The notes below the pieces were generated by a model. The model worked only from the letters and a program-made list of their open reading frames with translations. It was not told the DNA's origin and did not search any database. Both the position numbers and the translations under genes were made by a program. Of a stretch of 64,000 nucleotides of DNA, positions 52,425 through 63,212 are shown in pieces (position 1 is the stretch's first letter; each line of letters starts with the position of its first letter). The stretch is from Chiridota heheva (Eukaryota; Echinodermata; Holothuroidea; Apodida; Chiridotidae): NCBI GenBank assembly GCA_020152595.1, contig JAIGNY010002621.1, positions 1,942,001 to 2,006,000 on the forward strand, read 5' to 3'.

Positions 52425-53785
52425 ACAAGAAGGGGTGCTGGTATTTATTAAAGTAATAAAAATGTCAGAAATTTTTCGGAGGGGAAGGTGTTGTTCCAAC
52501 AATCCAACCCCCAGAACCAGGGCAGAGCCAGGTTAGATATTAGGTGGACAAAGCCAAAAGAGTGTTTTATGAGCAGTTTTGTCATGAGTAATGGAACATA
52601 TTGGGACAAGGGTGCAGTCTTATAAGCGGGCAGCAGGGGAAACGGATTTCACCTTCCCTATTGCATGTTTTCTTTCGATTGGAAAAATTGGGAAACTATT
52701 AACAAAAAATTGAAGGAAAATTTGGCAAAATCATTGGATATTTTAGTAAATTTGGTATCATTTTATGATAATTGATAAAAATATACCAAATATCTAAGAA
52801 AAATTGCCCCAAAATTAAGAAATTTGAAGGAAATTTTCCAAATATGAAAGAAATTTTCAAAACATTAAAAGAAATATCCCAAACATTAGAAGGAAATTTC
52901 CCAAAAATTTATGAAAAACAAAAACTACCCCAAAATGAAGGAAATGTTCCGAAAATTACACAAGAATAAAAGAAAATTCTCAAATATTGAAATTTATTTC
53001 CCAAACATTGAATGAATTTTCCCGAAAATAAAAGAAAAAAATTGCCCCAAAATGAAGGAAATTTTCCAAACAATTGAAAGGATATGACAAATATTAAAGA
53101 AAATTTCCCGAAAATTACAGAAATTTTACCAAAAATTGAAGAAAAACTGCCCCAAAATGAAGGAAATTTTTTGGAAATTACACGAGAATGAAAGAATTTC
53201 TTCAAATATTGAAAGGAATTTCCCAAACATTGAATGAAATTTCCCAAACATTGAATAAAATTTCTCGAAAATTGAAGTACTGTATTCAAAATAAAAGAAA
53301 AAAATTGACCCAAAATGAAATTTTTGTTGTTGAAAATTGCACGAGAATTTAGGAAATTTCTTGAAAATTGAAGAAAATTTGCCAAAGATCGAAAAACTGC
53401 CCCAAGATGAAGAAATTACACAAGAATAAAATAAGTTTCTGAAATATTGAAAGTGATTTCCTAAACATTGAATGAAATTTCCCCAAAATTTAAGCATTTA
53501 ACCGAAAATCGAAGAAACATTACCCCAAAATGAAGAAAATTTTCCGAAAATTGCGTGAGAATTGAAAATTGAAGAAAAATTTACCCAAAATAAAGGAAAT
53601 TTTCCAAAAAATTCATGAGAGATAAGGAAATTTCCCAAAGATTAAAAGAGCTTTCTATGAAATTTCCCAACAATTGAAGGAAATTTACAAAGAGGGGGTT
53701 GTGGTTATTATTGGAGTAGTTAAAAATGTTGGTATTTTTTTGGAGGGAGGTTCCCACTCCCAGAACCCCCCTCTAGATCCACCTG
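52425..53785. repeat. Satellite array bracketed by direct repeats
   Basis: The core (about 52690-53680) is an irregular array of roughly 22-bp A-rich units such as CCCAAACATTGAATGAAATTT and CCCCAAAATGAAGGAAATTTTCC. The latter word recurs about every 95-155 bp. On each side lies a related direct repeat: GTATTTATTAAAGTAATAAA..TTTTTCGGAGGGG..CCCCCAGAACC (52440-52530) and GTTATTATTGGAGTAGTTAA..TTTTTTTGGAGGG..CCCAGAACCCC (53704-53770). Bracketing implies one composite element or a recombination product. Minus-strand open frames (up to 158 codons, Phe/Ser/Gly repeats) come from the array and are not genes. Confidence 0.8.
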
Positions 53786-55620
53786 TTTGGTAATGTAGAA
53801 CACCAAGACATGGACAATCTTGATCAATATATAGAAGTTGATGCTTCTCTTGCAAACACTTTCCTTCACAATTTGTTTAAGTTTATGCTGTGAGCTAACA
53901 TTCCCAATTGCATAACAATCATTTCATTTGAGGTGTACATTATTTCCTATAATACTCACACATACCTTTCCAATAACCTGCTTAGAAATGGCAGTCTTTT
54001 TTGTATCGGTTGTGGTTTAAATCCATTTTTGAATGTTGTATAGTTTGTAGCAGCTGAGGGAAAAAACTTGTGGTAGATACCATACCACTATAATAATTCA
54101 TATAATTTTGCAAATAACAAGTTGTAAACAAATTTTTAGGAATACAATTTAAAGCAAGTTCTTTAATCTATCCGATTCATCATTATTTTAAAACTCAAAT
54201 TCCTACATTTTTATATATCACAATATGTAATTCTACTTCTCATAATTAAGATGATACACCTTATTTTTTTGGTTTCTTGCATTTTGAATCCTTATATAAA
54301 ATCTATTTTATGCCTTAGAAAGATTTCTCTCAAAAACTAAGAAAATACCATTTTAGAACACAAAAATTGTATCTTAATTAAGATTAAAATTTGAATAATA
54401 TAATGAGTCTTAAACAACACAATATAAAGCTCAATCAATGATTAGGGAAATTTCTGCTCTATGAGAAATCCACATATGTTGTGGATCAATCTGCCTAATG
54501 TTTTCTTTCAAGGTCTAATACCTTCCAATTCTGAGCTGGTATCAAGTGTAGTTTAAAATCAGTGTGCATCAACGATTACCAAGAAGATCCACCCGGGAAT
54601 AAATCTCCTGAAACCTCATTACACATGTACTTTCTAAACTAACTAGAGAAGCATTTTTGTCATTCTTAGCACAAATAAGAATTCCTAATGGCACAACTAC
54701 CCTCGGTGAAACTCTACCCTTCCTTTACAGACAAAAACATTGTTGTTCAACTTGTTAAATCTTCTTCACATTACTGTGATCTCCACTTTTTTAGAACCTT
54801 CAGGTTCCTCTTAATGAGAAATTACTGTCAATAAATACACTGATGACAATATCACCACGGCAGCCTGCGGATGTACAACAAGGAGTAAAAAAAAAATTCT
54901 TCTCCAAAGTGACAGATGTGCCCAAGTATGCAATTACCAGTCAGTAAAATTTGATAACTTTAGCTATTTTGTCTCAAACATTTCAAAGTCCAATCTTGAT
55001 GCTTCTCTGATTATTGCTGGAATGAATTTTCTTGCTGCCACCCTGCAATTTTCAATTTTAGCATTATACAAACTGCTGATACAATTTGATTCAAAATTGT
55101 AGATAATGAATTTGACCTCACCTTGGAATGCCTGTAGGCATACTAGTTATTTTGAGTATATAGAACGCTGATAAAAGGCTTAATCAGTCATTTTCAAATT
55201 GATGAAAAAATATTTGAACTTTTATAGTTTCTTCTTTGAATTTATTCATAATTTTATGAAATGATTTTCATGCAAAACTACTGCACTGGATCTTATGCTT
55301 ATTAAAATGTCCTAAGGCCTAATTCACCAATCTCCACAACACTAATAGAGTTTGATGAGACCAACAATAGCATCTGCAAGTAGGTCAATAAAAGGATGAC
55401 CGTACTAACATTAATATGAAATAGCGAAAGGTTGATGGCATGACCAGGTTTGTTTCAATGCTTCATGCAGATAAAGGTTGAGCTATAAAGCAAGTACACA
55501 ACCTTTCCAACACCAAATGCATAAACTAATAAAACCAACATTAAAAATAACCGCATACATTTGTATTGAAATGTTGATTATGGTTTATATTTTTGCATCT
55601 TAAAATGAGATGACCACTTT

Positions 55621-55752
55621 GAAATTTCCCCTTACAAAGCATGAATTTCTACCATGCACTTATAATGAAAAATGAGAAAAGAAGTGGAAATTTCCCCTTA
55701 CAAGGCATGAAATTCTACCATGCACTAATTGTGAAAAATGAAAAAGTGGATT
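55621..55752. repeat. 66-bp tandem duplication
   Basis: GAAATTTCCCCTTACAAAGC (55621) and GAAATTTCCCCTTACAAGGC (55687) open two near-identical copies, each ending in GAAAAATGA-GAAAA-like sequence. Confidence 0.9.
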
Positions 55753-56103
55753 GTTCAGAGCATTAGATTATTGAGATGAGGCTTTTCAAAAGTACAATTT
55801 CCTTAGTTTATTTCTCTTTGATGAATTGAGTATACTTGTTAATCATTCATGCATCTAGAGTAGATAGATGAAGTATTCCACAATACACTGATGACTTAGT
55901 TCAAGGCACTGTATAAAGGGACTAAACTATATGAGATTCCAAAATAAGCGCACTGGTTGGAAGGGGTTATATGAAGGAACAGATAATAATGATTGACATG
56001 GGTCAGGGGTTGTATGAACAAACAGATCATAATGGTAGGCAGGGGTTGTATAAGCACAAGCAACTGATTAGACACAAAACATTCAATCTTGACAGTAACT
56101 TAC

Positions 56104-56277
56104 TCTGGTAATATTTAAAGGAATCCTCCTCATCTTTCTCAAAGGAATGATCAGGTTCTCTGACTGAGTTGAGACCATAATCGGTGATTTTGAGCACAAA
56201 CCTGCTATCCACGACACAGTTGGAGGACTTGAGGTTTCCATGGGAATGGATCACACTTGAATGAAGGTAGTGCATTC
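56104..56277 (-). CDS. Guanylate cyclase receptor exon: pseudokinase catalytic loop and DYG segment
   Basis: This 174-base exon encodes 57 full codons plus split codons at both ends. It opens with MHYLHSS and runs through [20 protein letters not shown] to ITDYGL. In true kinases the first motif is HRDLK..N and the last is DFG; here the catalytic aspartate is replaced (HGNLKSSN) and DFG is DYG. Both changes are normal for the kinase-homology domain of membrane guanylate cyclases, which binds ATP but is not thought to phosphorylate substrates. An acidic, charged linker (EKDEEDSF) fills the activation-loop position. The acceptor is TTACAG, the donor is AGA then GTAAGT. The exon ends with one base that joins GA of the next exon to make Arg, giving [13 protein letters not shown] across the join. 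Similar sense reading continues for some codons into the intron but is not coding. Confidence 0.95.
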
Positions 56278-56520
56278 CTGTAAGTCAAAAGAGTATCATA
56301 ACTTTACTCCAAATTGCAAAGACTTGTCAACTTTATACAGACCTCTATTATTAATATGACTATACTATTATCCCTTTAAATAGCTGTTGCATAAAACTGA
56401 CCCTCGGCCAAAAACAAATTGGCCTCAAATTAATTGTATAAATGTAATCTTTTTCATGCATATTTCTAGGAAAGCAATTCTTATTTGAGTGGATGAGCTT
56501 CATCAATCAATCTTTTCTAG

Positions 56521-57843
56521 GTTAATGTATCCTGTAAGAGGTTCTGACTAGTGAATACATTTCTATATAGGGCATTAAAGTATCCTGTAAGAGGGTCTGA
56601 CCAGTGACTAAATCTCTATATAGGGCATTAATGTATCCTGTAAGAGGTTCTGACTTAGTGCATAAATCTCTATATATGACATTAATGTATCCTGTAAGAG
56701 GTTCTGACTAGTGAATAAATCTCTATATAGGGCGTTAATGTATCCTGTAAGAGGTTTTAACTAGTGAATAAATCTCTATATAGGGCGTTAATGTATCCTG
56801 TAAAAGTTTTAAGTAGTGAATAAATCTCTATATACGGCATTATAGTATGCTGTAAGAGGTTCTGACTTAGTGAATAAATCTCTATATATGACATTAATGT
56901 ATCCTGTAAGAGGGTCTGACTAGTGAATAAATCTCTATATAGGGTATTATAGTATCCTGTAAGAGGGTCTGACTAGTGAATAAATCTCTATATAGGGCGT
57001 TAATGTATCCTGTAAGAGGTTCTAACTAGTGAATAAATCTCTATATAGGGCGTTAATGTATCCTGTAAGAGGGTCTGACTAGTGAATAAATCTCTATATA
57101 GGGCATTAATGTATCCTGTAAGAGGTTCTAACTAGTGAATAAATCTCTATATAGGGCGTTAATGTATCCTGTAAGAGGGTCTGACTAGTGAATAAATCTC
57201 TATATAGGGCATTAATGTATCCTGTAAGAGGGTCTGACTAGTGAATAAATCTCTATATAGGGCATTAATGTATCCTGTAAGAGGTTCTAACTAGTGAATA
57301 AATCTCTATATATGACATTAATGTATCCTGTAAGGGGTTATGACTAGTGAATAAATCTCTATATAGGGCATTAATGTATCCTGTAAGAGGGTCTGACTAG
57401 TGAATAAATCTCTATATAGGGCATTAATGTATCCTGTAAGAGGGTCTGACTAGTGAATAAATCTCTATATAGGGCATTAATGTATCCTGTAAGAGGTTCT
57501 GACTAGTGAATAAATCTCTATATAGGGCGTTAATGTATCCTGTAAGAGTTTTAAGTAGTGAATAAATCTCTATATACAGCATTATAGTATCCTGTAAGAG
57601 GTTCTGACTTAGTGAATAAATCTCTATATGTGACATTAATGTATCCTCTAAAAGGTTCTAACTAGTGAATAAATCTCTATATATGACATTAATGTATCCT
57701 GTAAGGGGTTATGACTAGTGAATAAATCTCTATATATGACATAAATGTATCCTGTAAGAGGGTCTGACTAGTGAATAAATCTCTATATAGGGCATTAATG
57801 TATCCTGTAAGAGGGTCTGACTAGTGAATAAATCTTATATAGT
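56521..57843. repeat. 53-bp satellite, about 25 copies
   Basis: The unit is GTATCCTGTAAGAGGGTCTG, ACTAGTGAATAAATCTCTAT, ATAGGGCATTAAT; the period is 53 (for example 57061 to 57114). Copies carry diagnostic variants: GGGCGTTAAT, TATGACATTAAT, GGTTCTAAC, TTTTAAGTAG and GACTTAG. A variant block starting at 56793 reappears at 57535, exactly 742 bp (14 units) later, pointing to a higher-order duplication. The array ends about 65 bp before the foldback element. Confidence 0.96.
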
Positions 57844-57902
57844 GCAACAATCTTGAAAATCCTAATAACAATTTCAGAGCTTGCTCCATAGTAATGTATA
57901 CC

Positions 57903-57908
57903 ATCTAC
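57903..57908. other. Target-site duplication, left copy (ATCTAC)
   Basis: These are the six bases immediately before the element's TATGGAA end; they are repeated after the right end. Confidence 0.75.
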
Positions 57909-58275
57909 TATGGAACGCCAAAAGGACCACCCAATATGTTCACAAAAAATATGTTGGAATACTAATATGCTCGCAAAATCTCTGTTCGGAAATCATTATA
58001 TTTGTAAATTATACGTTCAGGAATCAAATATGCTCAGTTTGCAATATTTTCGCGAAAAAGGTATGTTCGCAATTTGAAAGTTCGCAAAACATTTGCTCGC
58101 AATCACTACCTTCGCTACAGTTATGCTCACACTTTGCAATCATATTTCGTGAACCTTTTGGCGTATACTTGGGTAACAAACGTATTTTGTGAACCTTTTG
58201 GTGTAAGCTCGGTTAAGAAACGTTCGTTGCAAGGTATTTCGCAAAGTGAGTTCGCAAACAGTGGTGAATGCATAT
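57909..58275. repeat. Left inverted arm of the foldback element
   Basis: The arm contains repeated words ATGCTCGCAAAAT, GTATGTTCGCAATTT, AAGTTCGCAAAAC and TTTGCTCGCAATC. The segment GGAATACTAATATGCTCGC is shared almost exactly with the right arm. The inner part has a second direct repeat: GTGAACCTTTTGGCGTA and GTGAACCTTTTGGTGTA, about 40 bp apart (58150 and 58189). The inner boundary is approximate. Confidence 0.75.
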
Positions 58276-59648
58276 GTGTGAGTCATTTGTTCTGAAGGTG
58301 TGGCCTTCCGGAGTGGCTCTTCTTTCCAAGGACATGTTACCTTTTTATAGCTCAGCTTGTTCAACTTAGGGGTATTTTTTTAGCTGATCACTGGTAACAG
58401 CTAGGGTACGTAATGCAACAGGAATGTTGGTGTTGCTACGAAAATAAAGCAGACAGTGCAAATAAGAATAAGTTCATTTTCATGTAGGCCCCTATGTGAA
58501 AAGATGAAAAATGTATCATGGAGACAGGAATGGTGACCACAAAGCAAGGTATAATTGAAGCCTCCTAATATATAGCAGAGTCGATCTGGGATGCTTTCCT
58601 GATTTTTGGTGTCACCAAATAGCTGGAGATGGCCCAGGGAGCCTATTGTAGAGGGTAGGGAGAGGCCCTCTTAGCAATGGTCAGTCCAACACTGGCATAT
58701 ACACGTATTTTCAGGGCCTGACCAAATTGTGCTATGAAAGTAGTGCCGAAAACAGTAATGTAAAACTAGAATATTTTGGTGGGGCGCGGACGACAGGTTA
58801 GTATTATTAAATCTGTATATAGGCAACAGGCAGGGGCATAACTTAAGGGGATAGGGTGTGTTACATCCCCTGGAAAAAAATGTTTGTAGAGCAATTCTGA
58901 TTTTGACTATTTCATCGGGCAAAACAATGTCCCAATTCTGAGAAAAAAATTGTAAAACAAAATACTTTTGAAAATGTTCTGAAAAATACCATAGTTTTGT
59001 TGTTATCGTCATGGGTGTATGAGTAAAATCCTGAGCCCAATGATCTTGGGCCATTTTAAATAATCAAAAACTAGAAATCTTCAGAGCTTCCAAGGCATGC
59101 AGGGGCCCTTGTTTTCGCATTGCCGCTTTGGTACTTGAGTACTTTGCCCCAAGCAAAAATGTCTAGCGATGTCACTGTTTTATATTACATGATTGTAGAA
59201 ACATTCCGTTTATAGATAAGTCAGGCAAGTGCAAATTTTCTGAAGTAAAGTTTGTGGTACACCAGCACCTCTCCGCCTCCCCCCCCCTCCCCGCTCAAAG
59301 TCTGGTTATTCCCCCCTGGCACCAAGGATTAGTATTTAGGCACCCTAACAAGAAAATCAAGGAAAATTGGTCCAACGTTGACTGATGACTCCTTTGCCTC
59401 CCCCTCACTTTAAGCCTCTTGTCCAGTGGCATAGCAAGGGGAATCTGGGCCCAGAGCAGCCATTCAAATGGGCCTTTACTTGGTTTCAGCCTCCGACTCC
59501 AGTTAGTAGACTGTGAGAGGGGGAGGGAGGATGTATGATGAACTGACAAACTAAAATTAATATATATCCCATTTGAAAAAAGGTGCCTTTTAGACCGAAA
59601 ATCCTACAAAATTGTTCCGATTTTCAAAAAACTTTGACTGAGGCTTCA

Positions 59649-59841
59649 TGGGGAGGGGGGGGGGGAGGGGGTGTAAATGTCCCTGCAAGTCCCTTTGTTA
59701 TACCACTTCACTAGAACCACAACGTAGCATACATGTTTTTCGGGAGAGGTGTAACACCAATCAGTGGTGGCGGAACCTGGAGTTTTGGGCTCAACCCCTC
59801 AACAAAAAAGTGTGTGTAGGGGAGGGGGAAGGGGGGGGGGG
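59649..59841. repeat. Two long G runs (quadruplex-capable)
   Basis: GGGGAGGGGGGGGGGGAGGGG-type sequence near 59650-59670 and GGGGAGGGGGAAGGGGGGGG near 59819-59840 lie within the foldback element. Four or more G tracts per site meet the simple quadruplex pattern. Homopolymer length may be uncertain in the assembly. Confidence 0.7.
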
Positions 59842-60394
59842 GTTGTTTAGCTCAAAACAAATTTGCTGGTTGAAGTAAGTTGACTGTGTTTTCAGACATG
59901 ATTGTAACCCTAAGGAATGCCAATATCACAGAGCTTCCAGGGGGAATTCCCTTGACCCACACTATGGTTTTGCCCTTCGACCCACAAGCACCTCCATGAT
60001 TCTACCCCTCCCCCTCCCCATATTTCAAGCACTCTGCTGCTATTGTTAAACAATTAGTTCAGGAGTCAAACAAGTCCATGTTATATGACAGAAAAGATTC
60101 AATAGAAACAAAAATAGCAAAGAAAGAGTTCAAAAATCTTCGTTAAAGAGATATTTATGTTTAAAATTTTGTATCTTTTGTGTAGATACAACTGAAATTC
60201 AGACTTGATTTATTAAATCAGACTGTATTTTTAATACCTATTTTATATCTCATTTTATTTCTAACATCAGTAAATAGAGGCTAATTGGTCCAGGTACCTC
60301 ATTACATTAAACGGTCAATAACTCCAAGATTATACTGGAGAAACCTAAAACACGACCCCAGGATTTCATGTATTATTGAGACATGAATATGCAT

Positions 60395-60780
60395 ATGACA
60401 TTGTTTCTGAGCACATTTCGTGACGAACTATCTTTTGCGAAAATACAAATTGCGAACATATATCTCAAGTGAAGGTATATAACACGAATGTATTTTAAGT
60501 GAGCATACAAATTGCGAACATATCTTTTGCAAACATTTAAGATTGCGAACATATATTTACTGAACTTATATGTTTCTGAACATGTAGGTTTTGAACATTT
60601 ATGATTGTAAAAATATATTTTCCGAGCATATTAGTTTTCTGAACATATATTCTGCGACCATATTGTTTCTGAAAGTTAGTTTTGCGAGCATATTAGTATT
60701 CCGAACTTATATTCTGCGACCACTTTGTTTCCAAACATATGTTTTGCGAACATATTTGGTGGTCCTTTTGGCATTCCATA
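60395..60780. repeat. Right inverted arm of the foldback element
   Basis: The arm repeats TTGCGAACATAT-type modules about every 20-40 bases (for example AAATTGCGAACATATATCTC, GATTGCGAACATATATTTAC and TTTTGCGAACATATTTGGTG). It is the inverse of the left arm's ATATGTTCGCAA words. Module order is only loosely matched between arms, so internal expansion has been independent. Confidence 0.75.
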
Positions 60781-60786
60781 ATCTAC
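60781..60786. other. Target-site duplication, right copy (ATCTAC)
   Basis: These are the six bases immediately after the element's TTCCATA end, identical to the left copy. Confidence 0.75.
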
Positions 60787-63212
60787 AGCTAGATCAATTC
60801 ATTGTTCTAAACTACTTTGTGAAGTCAGGAACACATTTCAGACCATTCTCATCCTGAATTTTCAGCCTACTTTTAATTCTACTCTTTCCATCATAACATT
60901 CCATGGTCAATTGCACCCTCTCCTCACAGTGACATATGTATGTATTTCAAAGACCATTATTTAGTACATAAACTTGAAAACAATTTAATTCTTTAACCAC
61001 CAACATAAGAATTCAATATTGGTATACTTGCCAACCGCTTGACTGATTATCCAAACATTTAATTAAATCATTTCTATATTACCTGGCATTTTCTTACCAA
61101 AATAAATATTTTAGTGGTAATAATATATCTATTAAGTCACTGCAATAATTCTTTTTTTTTCTTTCTCTCCTTCTATGAAGAACTTACTTATGGATATAAT
61201 TCTACTACAATTACACAAATGGTTCTAAACTACAATTATATACAAAATGTAGTATTGACAACAGTATTGGTTTGTTTTTAACGGCCGTAAATCATTTATG
61301 GCTCAGGTATTTAAATAATATTTAAATAATATTCATTAAAGAAGAAACACAGATTTCATCTTCTGAAGTAAATAATAAGTACTGTACTGTAGAAATTGAA
61401 TATTTGTTTAATATGGAAACAAGATTATAATTCTTCACGGATGTGATTTTGATTTTGGAACTATTTTGGAATTATTATCTCACAAGATTGAATCCATTTC
61501 TTCCCTTTGCAAAATGTGTCAACCTTTGCCTGTCCCACACAGCTAATTACACATGTCAATGTACATTGTTGTATCACATGTGACCATGGGATCACTTAAA
61601 GGGATATGGGATCACTCAAGAGGGATATGTCCCTTAAAAATGTTTTAAATCCAGTCTTTTTCTATTAATTTTTGAGAAATATGCATTAGGTTATTAAAAG
61701 TTTTTATACAATTTCTATGGAGTATTTGCAATGTCATGACCTCATGCATTTAATCCCTGTAATATGCATGGATTTGAGTATTTGGTTTTGTCTATTTTTA
61801 CAACAGGTGAATTTCTTAACAAAGCGAAACAATCCCTGCCATACAAATCTTGTAGAAAGAAAGTTTCGCATTCCTTATATACTTGTCAAACTTGTAGCAG
61901 TATCTCAAGGTCATATAATACCCTGTTAATTTTGATTAACTGATCATGGGAGTTTTGCAAAATAAAAAAACAAGAATAATGATTAATGACAAAGAGCTAT
62001 TGAAAAGCATTAACATCAAAAGCATGCACAGTCATTGAACTTCAAATTTATTTATTTGAATGAAATTTCAAATGCTTGTGATTAATTTCATAAGTGGTTG
62101 AAAACCTGAGCACTGGCAACATCATGCTGTGCACTGGCAAAATCGTGCTTCAAACAAATTGAAATTTCTGTAAACATTTCTGAGTTGATAATAAAGATTT
62201 TATTACAGGTTGTTGTGATAAAGTGTGGCTTTTATTAAGATTTTTCTATTCGCTCTTATTATATCTCTAATAATTAGTGATATCACAAACTGCACAATTT
62301 ATTATGGTCACTTTCATTTATTACACTGGTTATGGCAAAGTGTGAAGTAATCATTGGAAAAAGTGTTCTATATTCTTATTTGTTTGTAAGTTTATGTTTG
62401 ATTTGAACTGTAGATCGAAAGGTTTTGATTGCCACACAGAAAAAAGTAATCAGCAATGAATGTCACAAAACTGATTATGTTTCAAGGAGATATTGTTCGT
62501 GGGCCAAATTCATAAAATGCTGAGGCTGAAAGAGATTGCTTTAAGCAGAGAATGTGGGTGCTTTGATCTGGATGCAAACCTCAGCCTGAAGAGAACACTG
62601 CTGGGAATGCAACTAATGAATCAGAAGTCACACTGGGTGTACCTACAGTTTGGCTGGATTGACAGCTCTTTTACAGTGCGAGTCATAATGCATGAGTTTA
62701 AGCAAGGATCGAAGGGTGTTAGAAACTGAGGCTGCAATTAAATGTGCTACAATTGGTGACCTAATATTGCTTCATGTTTTTACCTTTCCTCTCTTGGATA
62801 GTTATCATTAATGTATTCGGGTTATATCAATGATAGTAAACTATGTCTCAATCATTCTTATATTGCAGGTATGTGAGACTTCTGCATTCACATAGTTGAT
62901 ATCTTAACATATGCAATAATAAGACAGGCACCACCGAGAGGGCTGCATTCAATAAATGTATTGTATACTTATAAATATATGGGGTTTTTACACTTCATAA
63001 AATTGGAATTTTGTTTCTTTTAAAAGTATCCTGAAAATACTACACTATCATCCAATCCTTGAATCATTTCTCTAAGTTTGAGTGGATGTTAAATAGACAA
63101 ACCTAATATATTTGTTATCTGTTGTGCATTTATCCGTCCACTGACAGTAATAGTTTACTATAAAGTCACTTTCTACTCAAACAGATTGTAAAGGGAAAAG
63201 AAATGTGCTCAC

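Larger units (their letters stand above)
33063..56103 (-). other. Large intron (23.0 kb)
   Basis: This intron lies between the catalytic-loop exon and the APE-motif exon. Listed repeats lie at 35.4, 38.7, 42.1, 42.7, 44.3, 48.1, 48.7, 50.0, 52.4-53.8 and 55.6 kb. I see nothing recognisable in 33063-35430, 35700-38700, 39145-42080, 43065-44310, 44910-48125, 48790-50000, 50060-52420 and 53785-55615, apart from short items: a 28-bp direct repeat near 33360-33415 (TTCTTGGTCACATGAAG twice), (ACAAA)n at 37101-37120, and poly(T) at 51511-51521. 55930-56050 holds three loose copies of a GGGGTTRTATGA-plus-AACAGAT motif. Confidence 0.75.
57909..60780. mobile_element. Foldback-type transposable element (2872 bp, non-autonomous)
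   Basis: The left end is TATGGAACGCCAAAAGGACC and the reverse complement of the right end is TATGGAATGCCAAAAGGACC; similarity continues through ACC(C/A)AATATGTTC. Both ends are flanked by the same six bases ATCTAC (57903-57908 and 60781-60786), the expected target duplication. Each arm is a few hundred bases of short, degenerate modules around ATATGTTCGCAAAA. Such modular long inverted repeats are characteristic of foldback elements (Drosophila FB; sea urchin TU elements are a known comparison). The interior (about 58300-60390) has no transposase-like frame; it contains G-rich runs and pieces of other old repeats, so this copy depends on enzymes from elsewhere. Confidence 0.82.
56278..63212 (-). 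other. Intron (6.9 kb) between hinge and catalytic-loop exons
   Basis: More than half is repeat: a 53-bp satellite (56521-57843) and a foldback element (57909-60780). From 60787 to 63212 I see plain AT-rich sequence with small direct repeats (ATTTAAATAAT twice near 61310; GGGATCACT twice near 61588-61620). No exon that would repair the one-base phase gap could be recognised. Confidence 0.8.

Noticed and set aside
52909-53497. 158- and 123-codon minus-strand frames with FGKFPSFWG-like repeats, on the gene's sense strand
   Set aside because: They arise from the A-rich satellite; the frames drift between copies and no splice sites bracket them.
56521-57843. CRISPR-like array of regular repeats
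   Set aside because: Units of 53 bp are contiguous with no unique spacers; this is a satellite in an animal intron.
57881-58295. Plus-strand open frames rich in CSQ/ICS words in the left arm
   Set aside because: They come from the TTCGCAA modules of the inverted arm; the right arm shows the same in inverse.
58671-59054. 127-codon minus-strand open frame inside the foldback element
   Set aside because: No similarity to transposase motifs I know; it spans several unrelated old repeat pieces.
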